Assembly: GCF_039538005.1 (NCBI RefSeq)
Contig: NZ_BAABBO010000024.1
Location: forward strand, 18,415-82,414
Source: Allohahella marinimesophila
Lineage (GTDB): Bacteria; Pseudomonadota; Gammaproteobacteria; Pseudomonadales; Oleiphilaceae
DNA: 64,000 nt
Reading direction: 5' to 3'
Both the position numbers and the translations under genes were made by a program. Position 1 is the stretch's first letter; every line of letters begins with the position of its first letter. The notes beneath the pieces are model-generated. The model made no database searches, was not told where the DNA came from, and saw nothing but the letters and a program-made list of their open reading frames with translations. Of this stretch, positions 1 through 7,909 are shown piece after piece.

Positions 1-576
1 AACCGCTTCATAAGCCGCACGTTTCTCCTCTACCAACTTGCGCTGCTCAGGGCTGAGCTTGTCCGACTTGATGATGCCGAGGAACATCAGGTGCTTCTCA
101 ATCACTGAACCGATCTCGGCAACGAGTGAAGGCACGAAGATGCCACCCTTCTTGTAATACCCGCCATTCGGATCGTAGACCGACAGCAGCTCTTCAAGCA
201 GGAAAGTGATATCCCCACCTTTCCTGAACACTGCTGAGATAACCCGTGTCAGCGCAATGACCCACTGGAAATGTTCCATCGACTTTGAATTGATGAAGAT
301 TTCATAGGGCTGGCGGCTCTCATGATCGGTGCCTTCGTTCAACAGAATATCGTTGATCGTGATGTAGAAAGCGTGCTCCGAAACCGGCGGCTTGATCTTG
401 TAGGTGCTGCCCAGAAGAAACTCAGGCCGCTCTATGGTTTCGTTCATCTCCACCGGCTGCTTCGCGGCGTGAGCCGCTGCTTCTGCGACCACTTCACTCT
501 CGGGCCGCGGCTTGTGCACGGCGTAGCTGACGATTTTCTTTTCTATCTTCACCGGCTTCATTGGCTTCGTAGACAT
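1..576 (-). CDS. nrdJb: Class II ribonucleotide reductase, C-terminal (NrdJb-type) subunit, 3' end outside window
   Basis: This ORF was read directly from the minus strand and begins at 576. It is open for 192 codons and runs off the window, so the C-terminus is unseen. It starts MSTKPMKPVKIEKKIV and continues with a conserved segment around residues 100-150 (FINSKSMEHF, RKGGD, LLEELLSVYDPNGG). This resembles the TSCPD-type C-terminal portion of adenosylcobalamin-dependent reductases, which in Pseudomonas aeruginosa is a separate ORF downstream of nrdJa. A textbook AGGAGG (585-590) lies 8 nt before the ATG, and the gap after the upstream gene is 19 nt. The ribosome site argues for independent initiation rather than a frameshift in one long gene. 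It probably carries C-terminal residues that re-reduce the active site of the partner, but that part is not visible. Confidence 0.85.
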   Translation of the reverse strand, partial: MSTKPMKPVKIEKKIVSYAVHKPRPESEVVAEAAAHAAKQPVEMNETIERPEFLLGSTYKIKPPVSEHAFYITINDILLNEGTDHESRQPYEIFINSKSMEHFQWVIALTRVISAVFRKGGDITFLLEELLSVYDPNGGYYKKGGIFVPSLVAEIGSVIEKHLMFLGIIKSDKLSPEQRKLVEEKRAAYEAV

Positions 577-595
577 GTTCACGTCCTCCTGCGCT

Positions 596-2734
596 TTAGT
601 ACTTTCCATAGGTGCCTTCCTTCAGCGCATCAAACAGATTTGCCGCGGTATGCACTTCGCCGTCATATTCGACGCGCTCATTACCTTTCAGCGTCACCTT
701 CGTGCCGTCGTCCAGCATGAATTCATACAGCGTCTTCTCGAGATCCGACTCTTTCACAAGTACGCCCTGGAATGCTTCGGGGTTGAAACGGAATGTAGTG
801 CATCCCTTCAGCCCCTTGTCGTAGGCATACATGTAGATGTCCTTGAAGCTGTCGTAGGCGAAATCGGTTGGCACGTTAGCTGTTTTCGAGATCGATGAAT
901 CCACCCACTTCTGTGCCGCAGCCTGAATGTCGACATGCTGGGTCGGCGTGACTTCATCGCTCACAGTGAAGTAATCGGGCAGCGTCGCTTCTGGATCTTC
1001 CGCATAGGGCATGGCCTTGGGGTTAACCAGGTGTCGATAAGCCAGGAGCTCGTAAGAGAAGACGTCGACCTTCTCCTTGGTCTTCTTGCCCTCACGAATG
1101 ATATTGCGCGAATAGTGGTGCGCAAAGCTCGGCTCGATGCCGTTGCTCGCATTGTTCGCCAGCGACAGCGAAATCGTTCCCGTTGGCGCGATGGACGTGT
1201 GGTGGGTAAACCGTGCGCCTTCCTTCGCCAGCGACTCCACAAGCTCGGCATCGACTTCAGCTACACGCTGCATATAACGGCTGTACTTGGCGAGCAGGAC
1301 CTTGCCCAGCACCTTGTCGCCGACCTTGAAGCCGTCCTTCTTCATTTCGGGACGCTGCAGCAACATCTCCTTCGTGACTTTGAAGGTCTCGTTCATGATG
1401 GGCGCAGGACCCTTTTCCCGAGCGAGCTCCAGACCCTGGCGCCAGCCTTCGAGCGCCATTTCGCGGTTAACCACCTCGGTAAACTCGACCGACTCAGGTG
1501 AACCGTAAGGCATTCTCAGCATGGCCAGTGTGGAGCCGAGCCCCAGAATGCCCATGCCGTGCCGACGCTTCGAGGTGATCTCGTCGCGCTGGCCTTCTAG
1601 GGGCAGACCATTGATTTCAACAACGTTATCGAGCATGCGAGTGAATACACCCACCACCTTGCGGTATCTCTCAAAGTTGAATCGGGCGTGTTCAGTGAAG
1701 GGCAGCTCGACAAACTGCGTCAGGTTTACGGAGCCCAACAGACAGCTGCCATATGGCGGCAAGGGTTGTTCGCCACAGGGGTTGGTAGCCCTGATATTCT
1801 CGCAGAACCAGTTGTTGTTCATCTCGTTGACCTTGTCGATCAGGATGAACCCTGGCTCGGCAAAGTCATAGGTCGATGACATGATGGCATCCCAGATGGC
1901 CCGTGCCTTGACGGTCTGGTAGATGCGGCAGGCTACACGTCCGGTTTCGTCGGCGATGAAGCCTTCCTTGATCGGGAAGCTGCGGTAGAGGAAGTTATCC
2001 TTGTCGCTGAGGTCAAGGCCGTCAGCTTCAGCTTCCTTGCGTGTGACAGGGAAGGACAGTTTCCAGTCAGTATCGTTCTTCACTGCCAGGATGAAGTCTT
2101 CGGTGACCAGCAGCGACAGGTTGAACTGACGCAGACGGCCGTCTTCTCGTTTGGCGCGGATGAACTCGAACACGTCAGGATGATGCACGTCGAATGTCGC
2201 CATCTGAGCACCGCGACGCCCACCAGCTGAAGACACCGTAAAGCACATCTTGTCGAAGATATCCATGAAGGACAGGGGCCCGGAAGTCTTGGCACCCGCA
2301 CCAGCCACGTAAGCGCCGCGCGGTCGCAGGGTGGAGAATTCATAGCCAATACCGCAGCCAGCCTTCAGTGTCAGGCCTGCTTCATGGTTCTTCAGCAGAA
2401 TGTCATCCATGGAGTCATGGATGGAGCCTGAAACGGTGCAATTGATCGTCGAAGTCGCTGGCTTGTGTGCTTCCGCACCGGCATTCGAAATAATGCGTCC
2501 AGCCGGAATGGCGCCGTTCTGCAGTGCCCAGACAAAACTCTTGAACACTTCGGGACGGATCTTCGCGTCTTCGACGCTGGCGAGTGACTGCGCCACTCGC
2601 TGATAGGTGTCCTGGATGCTTGCATCGACAGGCTCACCGGCTTTGGTTCTGAGCTGGTATTTCGTGCTCCAGATGTCTGCGGAAGCGGCTTGCATTTCTA
2701 TTGGAGAAACGAGTTGTTGAACTTTGGCGTTCAT
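596..2734 (-). CDS. nrdJ: Adenosylcobalamin-dependent (class II) ribonucleoside-diphosphate reductase, catalytic subunit
   Basis: The 712-residue protein reduces ribonucleotides to deoxyribonucleotides using adenosylcobalamin, an oxygen-independent supply of dNTPs. Catalytic-barrel hallmarks are visible: an N-terminal cysteine at C99 (INCTVSGS), the radical cysteine in NPCGE at 318-322, SAGGRRGAQM, and the phosphate-binding APTGTISL loop near the C-terminus. The protein stops before the C-terminal domain, which is supplied by the next ORF 19 nt downstream. This is the nrdJa/nrdJb split known from Pseudomonas. A purine-rich GAGGGG precedes the ATG. The promoter upstream contains an NrdR-like palindrome and the leader a strong hairpin, both listed separately. 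Family assignment is firm. Independent expression of the two halves is inferred from the second ribosome-binding site. Confidence 0.95.
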   Translation of the reverse strand: MNAKVQQLVSPIEMQAASADIWSTKYQLRTKAGEPVDASIQDTYQRVAQSLASVEDAKIRPEVFKSFVWALQNGAIPAGRIISNAGAEAHKPATSTINCTVSGSIHDSMDDILLKNHEAGLTLKAGCGIGYEFSTLRPRGAYVAGAGAKTSGPLSFMDIFDKMCFTVSSAGGRRGAQMATFDVHHPDVFEFIRAKREDGRLRQFNLSLLVTEDFILAVKNDTDWKLSFPVTRKEAEADGLDLSDKDNFLYRSFPIKEGFIADETGRVACRIYQTVKARAIWDAIMSSTYDFAEPGFILIDKVNEMNNNWFCENIRATNPCGEQPLPPYGSCLLGSVNLTQFVELPFTEHARFNFERYRKVVGVFTRMLDNVVEINGLPLEGQRDEITSKRRHGMGILGLGSTLAMLRMPYGSPESVEFTEVVNREMALEGWRQGLELAREKGPAPIMNETFKVTKEMLLQRPEMKKDGFKVGDKVLGKVLLAKYSRYMQRVAEVDAELVESLAKEGARFTHHTSIAPTGTISLSLANNASNGIEPSFAHHYSRNIIREGKKTKEKVDVFSYELLAYRHLVNPKAMPYAEDPEATLPDYFTVSDEVTPTQHVDIQAAAQKWVDSSISKTANVPTDFAYDSFKDIYMYAYDKGLKGCTTFRFNPEAFQGVLVKESDLEKTLYEFMLDDGTKVTLKGNERVEYDGEVHTAANLFDALKEGTYGKY

Positions 2735-2849
2735 TGATACCCCTCAGGCTGATCTTATTGGTATGTCCACCACGCGGGGCTGATCCACGGCGTCGGCGGT
2801 GCAAACAATGCGCTTGGTAATGACCTAAACAGCAGGCAAAAGCAGGCCG

Positions 2850-2883
2850 AAGCCGGTGCTCACGCTAATGAGCTGACCGGCTT
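2850..2883 (-). promoter_or_regulatory. Leader hairpin of nrdJ
   Basis: Inverted repeat in the nrdJ 5' leader. AAGCCGGT pairs with ACCGGCTT and the inner GCTCA pairs with TGAGC, with a 2-nt bulge and a 6-nt loop. This gives 13 paired positions about 20-55 nt after the inferred transcription start. No U-run follows on the minus strand, so it is not a simple terminator. No cobalamin-riboswitch B12-box was recognised. It could stabilise the mRNA or take part in attenuation. Confidence 0.5.
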
Positions 2884-2912
2884 AACTAACTAGATATGGG
2901 TCATTGGTGGGA

Positions 2913-2940
2913 AGTATAACACTATATAGTGTGATGAAAA
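2913..2940 (-). promoter_or_regulatory. nrdJ promoter with NrdR-like palindrome in the spacer
   Basis: On the minus strand TTTTCA (2935-2940) and TATACT (2913-2918) are separated by 16 bp and form a plausible sigma-70 promoter for nrdJ. The spacer contains the perfect 14-bp palindrome ACACTATATAGTGT (2919-2932). The NrdR box consensus recalled from the literature is the 16-bp ACAC-WATATATW-GTGT. This site keeps both ACAC/GTGT arms but has a core 2 bp shorter. A second, weak AT-rich match lies near 2885-2901. Binding here would block RNA polymerase, consistent with NrdR repression of reductase genes. Confidence 0.6.
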
Positions 2941-2946
2941 GCGATT

Positions 2947-4008
2947 TCAGGCGTTTTTTTCAGCGCCTATCCCAGGCTGCGATACTTCGTCATTCCGACT
3001 GCGAAAACCGTCTGCAACTCGCTGTTTTACCTTGTCCTGTTCGACGAGCCAGGCGATACAGGCCTTCAGGGTCTGCTGGGCAGAGCGCGGCTGAAATCCA
3101 AAAGTAGCATAGGTTCGGCTCGTGTCGTACCACGCATAGCGTTCCACGACTTCGTGAACCAGATCCTGAGTAAAAGGCGGCGTAAGATGCAACAGACGGC
3201 AGATCATTTCAATAGCCTTGGCAGCCACCAGCGTCAGCTTTCTGCCGGTAGGCAAGTGTAAGGGCCTGTTACCGGTCAGCGTCTTGAGCATCCGGCCCAA
3301 TTCGATGACCTCGATGTTCTCGCCCCCTACTATATAACGACTGCCTGGCTCGCCCTTCGTCAATGCTTCGACGTGAGCTCTGGCAACGTCACGAACATCC
3401 ACGATATTCATGCCGCCTTTATAGGTCTGGCCGCGTCCATTGAGAAGGTCCATCACCAGACCGTTCGAAGGCGTGATCCGGTAATCGCCAGGGCCGAGCA
3501 CGATGGCGGGGCAGAGCACGATGAGTTCAACGCCGCTTTCGGCTGCCAGTTTCTGCGCCTGACGCTCACTCTGCGTCTTGGCAACGTAGTAAGGATTCTG
3601 CGCATCGTCATTCCAGTCATCCGCCGTACGCATCTCGTCAGGACTATAACCGAAGCCGATCGATGCCACAGAGCTCGTGTACACCACCCGTTTGATAGCA
3701 AGTTCCGCTGCGACCTCAAGAACGTTTCGGGCACCGGTGACGGCTGGTTCGACGATTTCCTCGGCGGTTTTCGCAATCGTCTTGTAGACCGCTGCCAGAT
3801 GAATGATGGCCTCACAGCCCTCTGCGGCCTTTTTCACCGCCGACTTGTCCTTGATGTCGCCGTGAATGATTTCGATTTCGCTGGCCCGTACGCCACGAAG
3901 ATCCGAGCTCTTCCTGGCCAGCGCACGAACGCCGTGGTTAATGTTCAGTAACTGATCGACAACGTGACCACCAATATGGCCGCTGGCACCTGTAACGAGT
4001 ACTTTCAT
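2947..4008 (-). CDS. NAD(P)-dependent epimerase/dehydratase, atypical extended SDR (dihydroflavonol-reductase/HpnA-like)
   Basis: Rossmann-fold nucleotide-sugar epimerase or reductase of about 353 residues. The chosen start gives MKVLVTGASGHIGGH with the GxxGxxG loop at residues 7-13, preceded on the mRNA by GGGAG. A start 15 codons upstream (4053) is open but adds residues outside the fold. The catalytic set is visible: TSS at 111-113 and Y140-x3-K144. The C-terminal third (FTQDLVHEVVERY, YDTSRTYATFGFQPRS) resembles hopanoid-associated sugar epimerase HpnA and dihydroflavonol-4-reductase relatives. No hopanoid or sugar genes lie nearby, so the substrate is unknown. It is transcribed toward nrdJ from a separate start and the two are probably not one unit, because the nrdJ promoter lies between them. 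Confidence 0.85.
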   Translation of the reverse strand: MKVLVTGASGHIGGHVVDQLLNINHGVRALARKSSDLRGVRASEIEIIHGDIKDKSAVKKAAEGCEAIIHLAAVYKTIAKTAEEIVEPAVTGARNVLEVAAELAIKRVVYTSSVASIGFGYSPDEMRTADDWNDDAQNPYYVAKTQSERQAQKLAAESGVELIVLCPAIVLGPGDYRITPSNGLVMDLLNGRGQTYKGGMNIVDVRDVARAHVEALTKGEPGSRYIVGGENIEVIELGRMLKTLTGNRPLHLPTGRKLTLVAAKAIEMICRLLHLTPPFTQDLVHEVVERYAWYDTSRTYATFGFQPRSAQQTLKACIAWLVEQDKVKQRVADGFRSRNDEVSQPGIGAEKNA

Positions 4009-4149
4009 TTCGGTCGAAGCTCCCTGACCCAAGAATTTTGAATGCGCAATCATACGGCCTTATGCTCGCTATCAAAAGGAAGGTTTTGATCTAGACTTGG
4101 GAGACAGTTGCCGGAAATCCCGGTCCAGGTATTCGAATGGTAGCGTCCT

Positions 4150-5079
4150 ATGTCCAGCATCCTCGACTCAGTTGATCAACGTACCAAACTGGTGGGCGAG
4201 AACCGCCTCGAGCTCCTGCTCTTCAAACTCGGAGCCAATCAGATTTTCGCCCTGAACGTGTTCAAGGTCCAGGAAGTCCAGAAGCTTCCGAATCTCACGC
4301 AGATGCCGAAGCGGCATCCGTCGGTCATCGGCGTCAGCACCATTCGCCAGCAGACCGTGCCGGTCATCGACCTGTCCCTGGCCATCGGGCTTGGCCCGAC
4401 GCCGCGCTCGAAGGATGCGACTATCATCGTTACTGAATACAATCGATCGGTCCAGGCCTTCCTGGTAGCGAGTGTCGACCGCATCGTCAACATGACCTGG
4501 CAGGAGATCATGTCTCCGCCGAAGAATGCTGGCTCTGCGCACTACGTTACGGCAATCACCAAACATAATGACAAGCTGGTCGAGATCATCGATGTCGAAC
4601 GGGTTCTGGCCGACATCCTGCCCTACGACACGGAAATCAAGGATCAGCAGCTCACCACCGAGGTGAAGGCGCAGGCAGGAGGCAGGGAAGTGCTGCTGGT
4701 AGATGATTCCCCGGTCGCGATAGCACAGGCAAAATCCACGCTGTCACAGGTTGGTCTCGTCGTGCATACGGCTGTCAACGGGCTACTGGCCCTGCAAAAG
4801 CTGCAGGCGTGGGCAGATGAGGGCATCGATCTCAATGAGAAGCTGCTCATGGTCATCACTGATGCTGAAATGCCGGCTATGGACGGCTATCGCCTGACGA
4901 CGGAAATACGCAATGACAGCCGCATGAAGGATCTCTATATTGTGCTGCATACTTCGCTCAGCGGTAACTTCAACAAGGCCATGGTGGCCAAGGTTGGCTG
5001 CAACGCTTTCCTGAGTAAATTCCAGCCGGACGAGTTGGCCAGGGCGGTCAAGGCGAGGCTGGACTCAGAGGCGCAGTGA
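4150..5079 (+). CDS. cheV: Chemotaxis adaptor-receiver protein CheV (paralogue 1)
   Basis: Cytoplasmic coupling protein linking chemoreceptors to the CheA kinase, with a phosphorylatable receiver. Residues 15-160 are a CheW domain (NRLELLLFKL, FALNVFKVQEV, VPVIDLSLAIG). Residues 180-305 are a receiver domain with the acidic pair D185-D186, phospho-acceptor D238 (ITDAEMPAMDGY), T267 and K289. The 309-residue length is normal for CheV. It stands alone, without other chemotaxis genes, and is a paralogue of the flagellar-cluster CheV at 50,437. It lacks the Cys residue and GAGP segment of that copy. A 24-bp gap separates it from the downstream MOSC gene. Confidence 0.95.
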   Translation: MSSILDSVDQRTKLVGENRLELLLFKLGANQIFALNVFKVQEVQKLPNLTQMPKRHPSVIGVSTIRQQTVPVIDLSLAIGLGPTPRSKDATIIVTEYNRSVQAFLVASVDRIVNMTWQEIMSPPKNAGSAHYVTAITKHNDKLVEIIDVERVLADILPYDTEIKDQQLTTEVKAQAGGREVLLVDDSPVAIAQAKSTLSQVGLVVHTAVNGLLALQKLQAWADEGIDLNEKLLMVITDAEMPAMDGYRLTTEIRNDSRMKDLYIVLHTSLSGNFNKAMVAKVGCNAFLSKFQPDELARAVKARLDSEAQ

Positions 5080-5103
5080 TGACCAGGAGGTCTGTTCTTC
5101 TCA

Positions 5104-6015
5104 ATGCCTACGATTCAGTCACTCCACTGGTATCCGGTCAAATCCTGTGCCGGACTCAGTGTGGAGCAGCTTCGCTTCGGTAAATCCGGTCCCTGCCACG
5201 ACCGTAGCTGGATGCTCGTCGATGACGACGCACGCTATCTCACAGCTCGAACACTGCCTCACATGCTCAGGTTGCTACCAGTCGTCAGGGATGGTCTGCT
5301 CCTGTTGCGTGTTCCGGTCGAGGGCAGTGCCCCCGAGCTCCTCGAGCTCGCAGCTCTGGACACTGATGCGCCTGCCAACCCCGTCCTGCTGGAGCCGCGC
5401 TCCCTGAGCAAGCAGCGGCTGGAGGTCAGCATATGGGGTGATAGCTGTGCAGCAGTCGTGGCTGACGACACGGTCAACACGATTCTCAGCAACTTTCTCG
5501 GTACCAGCGTCAGGCTGGTCTTCATGGCGGCAGACACAGTACGCCCGGTCGAGCAGGACTACATCGACCGTACAGCTTTGGCAGGCCAGACCTTTCAGGT
5601 CGGCTTTGCAGACGCCTATCAGGCACTTGTCATCGGCCAGGCTTCACTCGACATCCTGAATCAGAAAATGGCGCAGGCCTTACCGATGTCCAGGTTCAGG
5701 CCCAATATAGTGGTTAGCGGATCGGAGCCTTTTGCCGAAGACAGTTGGCACCGCATCGAGTCGGACGGTGTTGTACTGTATGGCGTCAAGAAATGCAGCC
5801 GCTGCGCCATTACCACCGTCGATCCGGACACAGGCTCCCGTGGCAAGGAGCCGCTGAAAACACTGGCCACTTTCCGCCGGGGCGAGCGCGGCATCATGTT
5901 CGGACAGAACCTCGTCTACTCAACGCCATATGAAGACGGGCGCACGCAAACACTGGTGTGCGGTGCCGAGCTCAACGTGGTGTCGCATCTGCCAGATTCG
6001 GGCGAGGGATATTGA
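5104..6015 (+). CDS. MOSC-domain protein with N-terminal beta-barrel (YcbX/mARC-like)
   Basis: 303-residue molybdenum-cofactor sulfurase C-terminal (MOSC) protein. Residues 1-110 form the N-terminal beta-barrel domain, starting IQSLHWYPVKSC and continuing HDRSWMLVD. Residues 145-290 form the MOSC domain. It carries the KKCSRCAITTVDPDTG signature (C231, C234), whose cysteine is thought to ligate molybdenum in YcbX/mARC proteins, followed by PLKTLATFRR. E. coli YcbX carries an additional C-terminal 2Fe-2S ferredoxin domain that is absent here, so an external electron donor would be needed. Family function is reduction of N-hydroxylated compounds. The in vivo substrate is unknown. The stop codon directly abuts the ATG of the next gene. 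Confidence 0.85.
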   Translation: MPTIQSLHWYPVKSCAGLSVEQLRFGKSGPCHDRSWMLVDDDARYLTARTLPHMLRLLPVVRDGLLLLRVPVEGSAPELLELAALDTDAPANPVLLEPRSLSKQRLEVSIWGDSCAAVVADDTVNTILSNFLGTSVRLVFMAADTVRPVEQDYIDRTALAGQTFQVGFADAYQALVIGQASLDILNQKMAQALPMSRFRPNIVVSGSEPFAEDSWHRIESDGVVLYGVKKCSRCAITTVDPDTGSRGKEPLKTLATFRRGERGIMFGQNLVYSTPYEDGRTQTLVCGAELNVVSHLPDSGEGY

Positions 6016-6495
6016 ATGGAGTGGTTCATCATCGCCTTTGCCCTGCTGGGGCCGATCGGCGCGCTTTACTGGCTGAAGCCCTCTCCAGCCAGGCGCATTC
6101 TGGAGCGCACCCGGGTGCTGGCTCAGCAGAAAGGCTTCCAGGTAAGGCTATTGCGAAAAGATGAAATCAGCAAGCGCTTCGACGTCGAACCTGACAGGCC
6201 GATCGTCGAATATACCTGGCGTGTTCGCGCGACAGATCCGGGAGGTGCCAATGCGCGGCAGGCAAAAACAGAGCCTGTACTGGTAAGCTTCATTAGGAAA
6301 GAGAGCGATACTGATCGGACGGCCATGCCAGACATTCTGTCCCAGTACGAGGTGGAGCGGGCGGTCTATGCCTTCACCCTCACGCCCACCAGAGCGGTGC
6401 TCATCTGGACGGAGCAGGTCACGCGCGAAAGAGCCGAGCCATTTCTGGACGAGCTCATTTCGCTGGTGAAACGGTCAGCCTCAGCTGGTCTTTGA
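6016..6495 (+). CDS. Hypothetical membrane-anchored protein
   Basis: 159-residue protein of unrecognised family. Residues 2-20 (WFIIAFALLGPIGALYWL) form one hydrophobic segment, probably an N-terminal membrane anchor. The rest is a soluble, charged alpha/beta domain (VEYTWRVRATDPGG, AVYAFTLTPTRAVLIW). Its ATG follows the TGA of the MOSC gene with no gap, so translation is probably coupled. Its last 15 bp overlap the convergent gene on the other strand. Conservation cannot be judged here. The intact frame and tight linkage support it being real. Confidence 0.7.
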   Translation: MEWFIIAFALLGPIGALYWLKPSPARRILERTRVLAQQKGFQVRLLRKDEISKRFDVEPDRPIVEYTWRVRATDPGGANARQAKTEPVLVSFIRKESDTDRTAMPDILSQYEVERAVYAFTLTPTRAVLIWTEQVTRERAEPFLDELISLVKRSASAGL

Positions 6496-7389
6496 CAGGC
6501 TTTCCAGCAGACCGTTCAACTTCTCGACAATCTTGTTCGAGTAGAGGTTGACTACGTACGACACATTGTTTTCGTTGTAGTTGATGTATGAACCTTTGAT
6601 GAAGAACCAGCTGCTTTCGATCGACTTCAGCGCTTTGGTCGCTTCTGCATTGTTGCCGAGCGCAGCCTTGATGGCGTTCAGCTGTTTGTCGAAATTGACC
6701 GCCTGAACATCGATGGGCTCGTCCGTCTGCGCCCCCTGGAAAACCTGGGAAACGGTTGAGGCTGACCGGGCAGAGTATTTGGTCATCATACTTTCCATGA
6801 GCAGCGTGGCTTCACGGAGTTGCTCGACCATCACATCCGGCTGATAGCTGGCAGCATCCATGGCACTGCGCTTGGCTGTCTCGGCAGCAGTGAGAAGATT
6901 CTGGTTCACCTGCGCCATATCGGCCACGAGACGTATATCGGAATACTGTCGCTCGATAAGATCTGCGATGTTGTCCTTCAGCAGTGCAGCATACTGTCCC
7001 TGTATCTCCGGAATGCGCAAGAGTTGCTCGCGTAGCTGGCCTTCCTCCAGGGTAGTGGCCATTTCATTGATCCTGCCCGTAGAACTGGCGAGGGCTTCGG
7101 CTCGCTCACTGACTAAGAGACGCTCATCCTTGTCGCCAGGAGCGATGCTGAAATTGTAATAGCTATTCATGACGAGGTTGCCATTGGAACGAACCTTGAA
7201 TAGTGCGGATAGCAGCTCGGCGGCCTGCGCCTGATCCAGCGCGTGTGCTGGCAAGCTCGACAGCAGACCCACGACCAGTCCGTAGGCTAGCGCTCGCGGC
7301 AGAAGGCGGGCGGAGCGGAGCAGGCCGACAGGTCGCTTGTTTGATACGTCTATTGTGATGCTTGAGCTCGGCACAGTCTTCACCAGCAT
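6481..7389 (-). CDS. Hypothetical exported, mainly helical protein
   Basis: 302-residue protein not assigned to a known family. Residues 27-52 give a positively charged stretch, then the hydrophobic core ALAYGLVVGLLSSLPAHA, ending in a likely signal-peptidase site before LDQ. The mature part is long and helical, with NYNxxN-type motifs near the C-terminus (SYINYNENNVSYVV) and repeated Ala/Glu/Gln-rich segments. Its helical-bundle character recalls the periplasmic sensor part of PilJ-like chemoreceptors, but it has no second membrane segment or signalling domain. The start at 7389 is the longest option, and a start nearer the signal peptide is possible. The 3' end overlaps the convergent gene by 15 bp. 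Confidence 0.65.
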   Translation of the reverse strand: MLVKTVPSSSITIDVSNKRPVGLLRSARLLPRALAYGLVVGLLSSLPAHALDQAQAAELLSALFKVRSNGNLVMNSYYNFSIAPGDKDERLLVSERAEALASSTGRINEMATTLEEGQLREQLLRIPEIQGQYAALLKDNIADLIERQYSDIRLVADMAQVNQNLLTAAETAKRSAMDAASYQPDVMVEQLREATLLMESMMTKYSARSASTVSQVFQGAQTDEPIDVQAVNFDKQLNAIKAALGNNAEATKALKSIESSWFFIKGSYINYNENNVSYVVNLYSNKIVEKLNGLLESLSKTS

Positions 7390-7702
7390 TCGTTTACACT
7401 CCCGTCTCTTCGTAAGGCGCTTGAATTCTATTTATTGCGATTTTGAACGATGTCAATTCAGTATAGCTGCTTTCCCAAACAGCACTAGCGCGGCCTGTAG
7501 CGGCTCGGACGACTTGATTAGTCGAGGCGACGGGGGCCGCTCCAGAAGCGCGAGCCATTCAGGGATCCTTCTGAAAGGTAAATAGATTCAGAGTCTTAGT
7601 CAAAGGGCTTAAGCCGAATGACTTGGTATTCGAGATGGGCGTCGCGACTCAAGGCCAAGGAGAGTTGACTTTCCAGCCGATTTTATCCATCTTAGCGCCC
7701 AC

Positions 7703-7728
7703 CTAATTCAAACAAGCGTATGAATTAG
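7703..7728. promoter_or_regulatory. Inverted repeat upstream of fadB, possible operator
   Basis: CTAATTCA (7703-7710) and TGAATTAG (7721-7728) are perfect 8-bp inverted arms 10 bp apart in the 520-bp non-coding region 7390-7909. The arm spacing suits a dimeric regulator. It does not match the PsrA motif (GAAAC-N4-GTTTC) or a recognised FadR site. The remainder of the region has no ORF I can support and no convincing sigma-70 promoter. Confidence 0.4.
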
Positions 7729-7774
7729 CGCTGGGTCGGGCACCACGTCCGATTCGAATTAAAAGCTGCTACGA

Positions 7775-7800
7775 GTCCCGATAACGGTATACTTCGGGAC
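7775..7800 (+). promoter_or_regulatory. Hairpin in the fadB leader region
   Basis: GTCCCGA (7775-7781) and TCGGGAC (7794-7800) can form a 7-bp stem around a 12-nt loop containing GTATAC, and GTATAC recurs immediately after the stem. It lies about 110 bp before the fadB ATG. It may be a leader RNA structure or an operator. No U-run follows. Confidence 0.35.
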
Positions 7801-7909
7801 GTATACGTACTTCGCGTAGGTACCTTGGTCCTCCCTTCATCTAATGGATAGACAAAAGGGGCGCCGCTGGGCCATTAACCCGTGCTCAACAAAGCTTGGA
7901 GAAGAGTTG

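Noticed and set aside
2735..2912. Cobalamin riboswitch in the nrdJ leader
   Set aside because: A hairpin is present, but the B12-box and the conserved core of the cobalamin riboswitch were not found.
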